Source: Erwinia tasmaniensis Et1/99 (GTDB taxonomy: Bacteria > Pseudomonadota > Gammaproteobacteria > Enterobacterales > Enterobacteriaceae). From it: a stretch of DNA of 64,000 nt. Each line of letters opens with the position of its first letter. The stretch's first letter is position 1. Where the stretch lies: contig NC_010694.1 of assembly GCF_000026185.1 (NCBI RefSeq), positions 248,001-312,000 of the forward strand, given 5' to 3'. Under the pieces are notes generated by a model that was given only the letters and a program-made list of their open reading frames with translations, made no database searches and was not told the origin of the DNA. The position numbers and the translations under genes were made by a program. Below are positions 58,667-64,000 of this stretch, one piece after another.

Positions 58667-59692
58667 TTAGCGTACTGGCGGTGCGTACTGAATACCGCCA
58701 TTGTTCCACAGTGCATTCTGGCCGCGGGCAATTTTCAGCTGACTGTCTTTTCCGACGTTACGGTCAAAGACTTCCTGATAGTTACCCACTTGCTTAATGA
58801 TGTTATAAGCCCATTTGTTATCCAGCTTCAGATCTTTACCGAAATCACCTTCAGCACCGAGCAGATGTGACATATCCGGGTTGGATGGTTTCGCCGACAG
58901 GCTATCGACATTTTTCGAGGTGATCCCCATCTCTTCGGCATTCAGCATGGCGTACAGTGACCATTTGACGATGGTAAACCAGTCATTATCATCGCGGCGC
59001 ACCACCGGGCCCAGTGGCTCTTTCGAAATCACCTCCGGCAGCACGATAAAGTCGTCTGGTTTGCCCAGTTTGATACGCAACGCATACAGCTGGGACTGGT
59101 CGGAAGCCAGGGTATCGCAGCGACCGCTGTCCAGCGCTTTTGCCGATTCGTCAGAACGGTCGAAGGTTACCGGGGTGTACTGCATTTTGTTTGCTTTGAA
59201 ATAGTCGGCGACGTTCAGTTCGGTATCAGTACCGGCCTGAATACAGACGGTTGCGCCGTCCAGCTCTTTCGCGCTTTTCAGTCCTGCTTTCTGGTGGGTT
59301 AAGAAGCCGATGCCGTCGTAGTAGTTCACGCCAGCGAAAATAAAGCCCATACCGCCGTCACGCGAGGAGGTCCAGGTGGTGTTACGCGAAAGAATGTCCA
59401 CTTCACCGGACTGCAAAGCGGTAAAGCGTTCTTTGGCCGTTAGCGGGGTATATTTCACTTTCCCTGCATCACCCAGCACTGCCGCAGCGGCAGCGCGGCA
59501 GACGTCGACATCGATGCCGCTAAATTTACCGCTGGCATCGGCGTAGGAAAAGCCTGGCAGTCCGTCACTGATACCGCACTGGACGAAGCCTTTCTTTTTT
59601 ATCGCATCCAGCGTAGTGCCGGCATGTGCCTGATTAGCAATCGAAAACAGTGCTGCGGCGCTAACCAGCGTGGAGAGCATCATCTTTTTCAT
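58667..59692 (-). CDS. aapJ: Periplasmic amino-acid-binding protein AapJ
   Basis: A 341-residue solute-binding protein (family 3) with a 24-residue signal peptide ending AHA. Ligand-binding segments such as LTAKERFTALQSGEVDILSRNTTWT and the C-terminal domain are intact. Equal to E. coli YhdW. First gene of an operon predicted to import general or polar amino acids. Confidence 0.96.
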   Translation of the reverse strand: MKKMMLSTLVSAAALFSIANQAHAGTTLDAIKKKGFVQCGISDGLPGFSYADASGKFSGIDVDVCRAAAAAVLGDAGKVKYTPLTAKERFTALQSGEVDILSRNTTWTSSRDGGMGFIFAGVNYYDGIGFLTHQKAGLKSAKELDGATVCIQAGTDTELNVADYFKANKMQYTPVTFDRSDESAKALDSGRCDTLASDQSQLYALRIKLGKPDDFIVLPEVISKEPLGPVVRRDDNDWFTIVKWSLYAMLNAEEMGITSKNVDSLSAKPSNPDMSHLLGAEGDFGKDLKLDNKWAYNIIKQVGNYQEVFDRNVGKDSQLKIARGQNALWNNGGIQYAPPVR

Positions 59693-59781
59693 AAAGCATC
59701 CTGTGTGGCAATTTCATTTATTATTTTTGGCGTACGCTTTGGTGCGCTTTGCCTGTCTGTAGCCGAAGCCATTTACAACAG

Positions 59782-59798
59782 TGCAAGGAGGATGCCAG
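59782..59798 (-). promoter_or_regulatory. Sigma-54 promoter of aapJQMP
   Basis: On the minus strand CTGGCATCCTCCTTGCA matches the -24/-12 consensus YTGGCACG-N4-TTGCW with two mismatches; GG and GC have exact spacing. Predicted start is 59771, giving a 79-nt leader. The yhdWXYZ genes belong to the NtrC regulon in E. coli, which supports it. Confidence 0.75.
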
Positions 59799-59871
59799 AG
59801 TTGCAGTACCCTGAACTTATTAGAAACTTTAGATGTTTAATGAAGATGGTTTGAAGCCTGGCCTGATGGCT

Positions 59872-59888
59872 TGCACCAATAAAGGGCG
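59872..59888. promoter_or_regulatory. Possible NtrC site
   Basis: TGCACC-AATAA-AGGGCG: the left half equals the NtrC consensus TGCACC, the right half (GGTGCA expected) matches poorly. It lies about 100-117 bp upstream of the sigma-54 start, a suitable distance. Confidence 0.35.
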
Positions 59889-60026
59889 AAATCAGTGGGA
59901 AAGAGCAGAAGCAGTGCGAATCGTTTCAGCTGCGGCAAGTCACGCGCAACATGGCATAACAGAAGAGTAAAAATGGGGAGCTTTGGGGGGCAGCGCCCGC
60001 AGGCGCTGAAGGGAAAGCAGGGTTGG

Positions 60027-60947
60027 TTAATATAATGAGCTGGCGCCGGCCGGGCGTGTTTTAAAGCGGCGATGGAGCCACATATATTGATTCGGTGCGC
60101 GCATAATTTCGCGCTCAATGACCCGGTTCATATACTCAGCAGCCTGCTGCTCGCTTTCGATAGGGTAATCCTTCAGCTCTGGCTGGATCACCAGCTCATA
60201 CCCGCTTCCGTCCTCATTACGCACCAAAACGACGGTGATCAGCGCGGGTTTGGCCATTCGTGCCAGCATCCAGGTTCCACTGGTGGTAGCCGCTTCTGGA
60301 ACGGCAAACAGCGGGGCAAAGACGCTGCCTTTCGGGCCGTAATCCTGATCAGGAGCAAACCAGACGGCTTCACCCTGCTTCAGCGCTTGTACCATGCCAC
60401 GAAGGTCACGCCGGTTGATCATGGCCTTATTGGAACGCATGCGACCTTTTGTCTGCACCCATTCCATCAGTTTATTATTGTGCGGGCGATACATCGCCAT
60501 CATTGGCTGGCACATGCCCATCGTGCGGCCGCCCAGCTCAAGTGACATGAAGTGCACGCCGATAATCAATGCCCCACGGCCGTTCGCCTGTGCAGCCTGT
60601 AGGTTATGGAGACCCTTAACGCTAAACCAGCGCTTTACCCGGCGGTCTGACCAGAACCAGGCCATGCCGGTTTCCAGTAATCCCATACCAAGTGATTCGA
60701 AATTACCGATAATGCGGCGTTCCAGATGCTCTCTATCCATCTCGGGGAAACAGAGCTCAAGATTACGGCGTGCAATAGAAACGCGGCGTTTCATAAAACG
60801 CATGGAGGTGCGTCCCATCCAGGTGCCCAGCTTGTGCAACAGCGGGTAGGGTAGCTGAACCAGCAGAAATAAGACGCCCACGCCAAACCAGGTTAACCAG
60901 TAGCGCGGATGCAGAAAGCTTCTGTGGAAATTCTGTGACTGCTTCAT
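60027..60947 (-). CDS. lpxP: Lipid A acyltransferase, LpxL/LpxP family
   Basis: A 306-residue inner-membrane acyltransferase of late lipid A synthesis with one N-terminal transmembrane helix. The H-x4-E catalytic motif is in GVHFMSLELGG (about residue 131), and LMEWVQTKGRMRSNKAMI and QYMWLHRRFKTRP are family blocks. The middle (CQPMMAMYRPHNN) is closer to the palmitoleoyl enzyme LpxP, while some segments (FESLGMGLLETGMAWFW, FAVPEAATTSGTWMLARM) resemble LpxL, so the symbol is tentative. It is not next to aap genes in E. coli. Confidence 0.85.
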   Translation of the reverse strand: MKQSQNFHRSFLHPRYWLTWFGVGVLFLLVQLPYPLLHKLGTWMGRTSMRFMKRRVSIARRNLELCFPEMDREHLERRIIGNFESLGMGLLETGMAWFWSDRRVKRWFSVKGLHNLQAAQANGRGALIIGVHFMSLELGGRTMGMCQPMMAMYRPHNNKLMEWVQTKGRMRSNKAMINRRDLRGMVQALKQGEAVWFAPDQDYGPKGSVFAPLFAVPEAATTSGTWMLARMAKPALITVVLVRNEDGSGYELVIQPELKDYPIESEQQAAEYMNRVIEREIMRAPNQYMWLHRRFKTRPAGASSLY

Positions 60948-61429
60948 AAATACTCATTCAGACGTTGAGAGTTAGAGAACCTGTAACGCATCATGAAGCC
61001 AATCAGTTGCGGTACAATGACTCAGACACCCGTTCAGGACTATGGTTTAGCCGCTTTCTACTCTTGACGAAAAATTTACACTCGCGGGAGGTACGTGCAG
61101 CGTAGTAGAGATGGTGAGGGCTCTGCGAAGAGATGTCCATAACGGGCTATTTTATACATAAGATACCGATTCTGCTTTACGAGATTAACAGGTATTTTCT
61201 TAAAACAGCGTTTTGTAGTATTGATGTATTTTTGCCGCCAGCTTCATCCACTTTCTGTACGGATAATAAAAAAGCGCCTGTCCGAAGGAATAAGCGCTTT
61301 AAAACAACTTGATAGTCGGGATGGAACCAGCCCATATATTGCACCATGATAGCACGGTACAGGCTTAAAGTTGTTGCAGGTATTTGTTTTAAAATCAAAC
61401 CATTGATAAAAAATCGCAGCTCCTTTGGA
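60948..61429. other. Spacer with no assigned gene
   Basis: 482 bp without a recognisable gene. An 88-residue minus-strand frame (61177-61443) lacks any known motif. A TTGACG at 61066-61071 may belong to a plus-strand promoter. A candidate small transcript on the minus strand is listed separately. Confidence 0.4.
61268..61339 (-). ncRNA. Candidate small RNA (unrecognised)
   Basis: On the minus strand an extended -10 box (TGC-TATCAT, 61346-61351 is the hexamer) precedes a stretch ending in a good intrinsic terminator: AAAGCGC and GCGCTTT arms (61271-61300) followed by T. The predicted transcript is about 72 nt. No -35 box is convincing and no known RNA is recognised. Confidence 0.3.
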
Positions 61430-61555
61430 CAGACATCAGACATCAGACATCAGACATCAGACATCAGACATCAGACATCAGACATCAGGCATCAGGCATC
61501 AGGCATCAGGCATCAGACATCAGACATCAGACATCAGACATCAGACATCAGACAT
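61430..61555 (+). repeat. Heptanucleotide tandem repeat, 18 units
   Basis: Eighteen units of 7 bp: eight CAGACAT, then four CAGGCAT, then six CAGACAT, without interruption, followed by a partial CAG. Because 7 is not a multiple of 3, an open frame running through it gives a 7-residue period (Ser-Asp-Ile-Arg-His-Gln-Thr) and any unit gain or loss shifts the frame. The central variant block suggests internal expansion. Confidence 0.97.
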
Positions 61556-61734
61556 CAGGTTCAGCGTTCAGGCGCATATGACCGCCAGCCGGGGTTGCCG
61601 GAATTTTTTTCGTTGAACTGTTTTGACCTATCCCTCCAGCGGGGCGCTGGCTCTATGATTGGGTGGATGGTAAGCGAGATTGTGTCATTGCCGGTTGTTG
61701 ATACCTTCACTCCAATAACGGAGACAGGTAAAAT
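61556..61734. other. Unassigned sequence between repeat and IS remnant
   Basis: No gene or known motif is visible. It may include degraded flank of the IS element. Confidence 0.4.
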
Positions 61735-61934
61735 CTGGACGGAAAGAGACTCCGGGCGCTCGTTGCTGAACTGGCTACAGGACTTAAAGCTGGAGGAGAT
61801 CTCAATCAGTTATTCCCCGAGCTGACGAGGGACATGGCGTCGAACACACCTTTGAAACGAAGCTGATAAAGAAAAACCAGGCGCGTATCACACAGATGGA
61901 CAACCAGATTTTATCCCTGTAGGCCAAAGGTATG
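61735..61934 (+). pseudogene. IS256-family (mutator type) transposase remnant
   Basis: Two blocks recall IS256-family transposases of enterics. The first (61735-61827) reads LDGKRLRALVAELATGLKAG then DLNQLFPEL, like the usual MDEKKLKALAAELAKGLKT start, with the ATG changed to CTG. The second (61848-61934, another frame) reads KLIKKNQARITQMDNQILSL, then a stop, then AKGM. About 100 codons between the blocks and the whole catalytic part are missing. Confidence 0.75.
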
Positions 61935-62098
61935 AGCCCGCAGGAAAGCTTTGCCGCTCTCAAGAATAATCCGTGGCTACGTTGTCCCTGATGCCTGGCA
62001 TATTAAAATGACTCTCATCATAGATGGCCCCGTCGCTTTTTCCTGGCATCCACGAGATTTAGCCTTTGTACGCAGTCAATCTAGCAATAACAGATACA
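61935..62098. other. Spacer after IS remnant
   Basis: No gene is recognised. It lies between the IS remnant and the FidL-like gene. Confidence 0.4.
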
Positions 62099-62564
62099 TT
62101 ACTTAACTTTTTTTGAGCATACATAAAGAGGGGCTCCTTTTTCGGTAATAATAATGTCATCGTTTTTTGTCTTGAGTATTAATGGATAGTATCTTAAACC
62201 AGATGAAAACTGTTTATTCCACATAGCCTCATCAGGAACGTTATCGCCAGGTTTTTTTACCATATCAAGTAGCTCCACTGTCATTATTCCATCCTTGTTA
62301 TCATCATATACGGAAAACGTGATATCTCTGTCAATGTGATATTTTTTTTTGGCCGGCAAGCATGGCACCCCTATACGCTATAGAACCGATATTATCATTG
62401 TCGATAAAAAGCTGAAGACTGGTATGAATAGAGCTTGATGGATAAAAACTATCGATATGTGAAATACAGTAGAAAGCGTTTGAACGCTTAGTGCTATAGA
62501 TAATGGCAGCACAAGAAAAAACAATCGATGCAATTAGTAGAAGGCTAGATTTTTTGATTATCAT
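62099..62564 (-). pseudogene. FidL-like membrane protein gene with frameshift at an A9 run
   Basis: The first frame (start 62564) codes for a short N-terminal membrane helix (about residues 5-24) and continues to Gln-Lys-Lys. It then stops 3 codons past a run of nine A (62342-62350 on the plus strand as T). The other frame carries on with YHIDRDITFSVYDDNKDGI and ends DNVPDEAMWNK...PLYVC, the usual end of FidL-like proteins. Loss of one A joins the two into one protein of about 154 residues. Its ATG is 3 bp after the regulator stop, so the pair is an operon. Confidence 0.7.
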
Positions 62565-62567
62565 ATT

Positions 62568-63391
62568 TTACTCAAGTGTTTCATTAATAGTTTCACATTT
62601 TTTTACTTCAGAGTTTTTTATCACGCTACAAACACCTATGAAATAACTTCTGACATCACCCGATCTTTTTAGTGTAGTTTGAAAATAGATATTTTTTTTC
62701 ACATTATCACAATTTATATTATGTTCATTTAGTTTATTTATTATGCTTTTCTGAAAGCTATCATTATTTGATGCGACCCCTAATGAAAGAGTGTGGCTAA
62801 ATATCGCACAGGTTCCATAATTGAAAACAGGGTCGTCTACAGAATTTTTATGGGCACGTTTTCTTCTAAGTTAAAAAGAAATATTGCCAAAGATGAGAGT
62901 ATTAATGCCAATGAAATTTTTACTTTCACGCCAGTGTTAGACTTTAATCGGTAAATAGAGCTGATTTTTTTTTCTTCCTCTTCCCCCGGCTTTTCTTCTG
63001 CTAATGGTTCTATTTCAGTCTCCGTACGTGTTTCTTTTTTTTCTTCGGCATTACCTCCTTTTTCTAAAGCATCAACCAGCGCTTCCAGCCTGAGTCCAAC
63101 TTTAGGGACTGTCACCAGAATAGATTCACCACCATTTAAAGATGAAAAGGATTTTCTGAGTTCGCTTATCGCCATATAGAGATTGTTATTGGAAGGGGTG
63201 TAGCCGTAATCCTCCCATACCGTTTTGAGTAAATAGTCTCTGGTTACAACAACGTTAAGATGATTGATAAGCGTCAATAACAGCCTGCTGGCAGGTTTTG
63301 AAAGTACTATGCTGTTGTCCTGCTCATTGATGATTGCAAGCTCATTGGTGTCAGGATAAAACTTTATAGTCTTATTCAAAATGAAATACAT
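62568..63391 (-). pseudogene. MarT/ToxR-like membrane winged-helix regulator, frameshifted
   Basis: The N-terminal about 105 residues form an OmpR/PhoB-type winged helix (KPASRLLLTLINHLNVVVTRDYLLKTVW, LYMAISELRKSF, TVPKVGLRLEA). A Glu-rich linker and one transmembrane helix (about residues 160-177) follow. The frame then stops at 62837 after five A (62845-62849). One extra A would continue into a periplasmic domain of about 92 residues with four Cys, ending at 62568. The ATG at 63391 has AGGAAG 6 nt upstream; an ATG at 63409 is in frame. Low GC sets it apart from its chromosomal neighbours. Confidence 0.7.
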
Positions 63392-63409
63392 GCGAATCTT
63401 CCTGTTCAT

Positions 63410-63775
63410 TTTTTTGTGGTTTTTCCCGATTTTTATCCCTCATAAGCCTATCCTGTCAAGTTTCATCGAAAATAGATAATTTTTTTAAGATATGGCTACA
63501 GGTTTTCCATCTTTCTAGTTTTGCTTTATTCTGTTCTTTTGGTTTTTAATTTCTTTATTTCTACTTATATCAGAATAAAAATCTATATTAATTTGTTTTT
63601 TAAAAACAAATGACTGTCTTGGTTTTTTCCGAGTAAAGTGTCTCTCATCGCAACAACGGGGCAGATATGTATGTTGAAGCTTCACATAGTTGTTGTGTGC
63701 ACTACGTAAAAAATTACTACGTAAACATTACTGGGACGTAGGAAATCAGACCTCAACTAAATTAGGGATAAAATT
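63410..63775. promoter_or_regulatory. Divergent control region of regulator and fimbrial operon
   Basis: 366 bp, very AT-rich (63470-63600), without a gene. It holds the direct repeats listed next and must contain the fimbrial promoter. The low GC content suggests H-NS silencing. Confidence 0.5.
63701..63740. promoter_or_regulatory. TACGTA direct repeats before the fimbrial gene
   Basis: ACTACGTAAA occurs at 63701-63710 and again at 63716-63725, a 15-bp period, with a partial third GACGTA at 63735-63740. Repeats this close upstream of the fimbrial start could bind the adjacent winged-helix regulator or form the operon's leader. Confidence 0.4.
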
Positions 63776-64000
63776 ATGAAACTGAATAAAATTATGATGG
63801 TTGCTGCAATCGCTTTCGGTGCTTCTTCTATTGCTCACGCTGCAAACCAGGGTCAGGGCGTAGTTAAATTTGAAGGTTCAATCATCGATGCACCTTGCTC
63901 TATTAACCCAGATACAGTTGACCAGACCGTAAACCTTGGTCAGGTGTCAAAGATTGCACTGAAAGATGGCGGCCAGTCTACGCCGAAAGAGTTCCAGATC
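63776..64000 (+). CDS. Fimbrial major subunit (type 1 pilin family), 5' part
   Basis: The first 75 codons are present; the gene runs off the window. A signal peptide of about 23 residues ends AHA, and the mature start NQGQGVVKFEGSIIDAPCSI is typical of chaperone-usher pilins, with Cys41 the first of the conserved disulphide pair. It probably heads a chaperone-usher operon beyond the window. Synonymous-codon choice is like highly expressed genes. Confidence 0.85.
   Translation, partial: MKLNKIMMVAAIAFGASSIAHAANQGQGVVKFEGSIIDAPCSINPDTVDQTVNLGQVSKIALKDGGQSTPKEFQI

Noticed and set aside
61177..61443. 88-residue minus-strand frame
   Set aside because: It crosses a terminator hairpin and the edge of the repeat, and no motif or ribosome site supports it.
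61430..61555. Repeat array read as a CRISPR
   Set aside because: Units are only 7 bp, contiguous and without unique spacers; no cas gene is near.
61346..61825. 159-residue plus-strand frame through the heptanucleotide repeat
   Set aside because: The repeat has no stop in this frame and so opens it by chance; flanking parts have no motif, no good ribosome site and overlap the IS remnant in another frame.

Overview
The window is a chromosomal segment from an enterobacterium of the Erwinia type (order Enterobacterales). The 16S rRNA, the gene content and the gene order all fit this. About 60 kb follows the Escherichia coli order around 85-87 min almost gene for gene: ECA polymerase end, wecG, argX-type tRNA cluster, glmZ, hemYXDC, cyaA, lptM-dapF-yigA-xerC-yigB, uvrD, corA, pldA-recQ-rhtB-pldB-yigL, metR/metE, ysgA, udp, rmuC, ubiEJB-tatABC-tatD, rfaH, ubiD-fre, fadBA, pepQ-yigZ-trkH-hemG, rRNA operon. 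Several genes usual in E. coli are missing from their slots: yifK, aslBA, cyaY, rarD, rhtC and bioP. glpT and a yehS-like gene occupy the bioP slot.

Region 1 (1-3700) holds the end of the enterobacterial common antigen cluster, then tRNA-Arg, -His, -Leu and two identical tRNA-Pro genes. Behind the tRNAs is an apparent type I toxin-antitoxin locus: a 31-residue hydrophobic peptide with a long 5' leader on the minus strand, and a divergent small RNA able to pair with that leader over about 25 nt. glmZ follows, with a sigma-54-type promoter and two upstream GlrR-like sites. Region 2 (3700-49400) is housekeeping: haem synthesis, cAMP synthesis, recombination and repair, phospholipases, methionine synthesis, ubiquinone synthesis, Tat export, fatty-acid oxidation and potassium uptake. 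Regulatory sites visible here include CRP sites (cyaA, and paired sites 52 bp apart at udp), a FadR operator at fadBA, a corL-like leader peptide before corA, and methionine-type operators at metR/metE.

Region 3 (49400-59900) is a complete rRNA operon (16S, tRNA-Ile, tRNA-Ala, 23S, 5S, tRNA-Thr, second 5S). Its upstream neighbour is that of E. coli rrnA (hemG). Its distal end and downstream neighbour are those of E. coli rrnD (thrV-type tRNA, second rrf, yhdWXYZ/aapJQMP). This is the footprint expected of an exchange between two rRNA operons. The amino-acid ABC transporter operon has a near-consensus sigma-54 promoter and a strong hairpin after the binding-protein gene.

Region 4 (60000-64000) is accessory. 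After an LpxL/LpxP-type acyltransferase come an 18-unit heptanucleotide repeat, a degraded IS256-family remnant, and a membrane winged-helix regulator with a FidL-like partner. Both of these last two genes are broken by one base at runs of A. The window ends in the first 75 codons of a fimbrial major subunit. The regulator pair resembles marT-fidL beside misL in Salmonella and probably controls the fimbrial operon.
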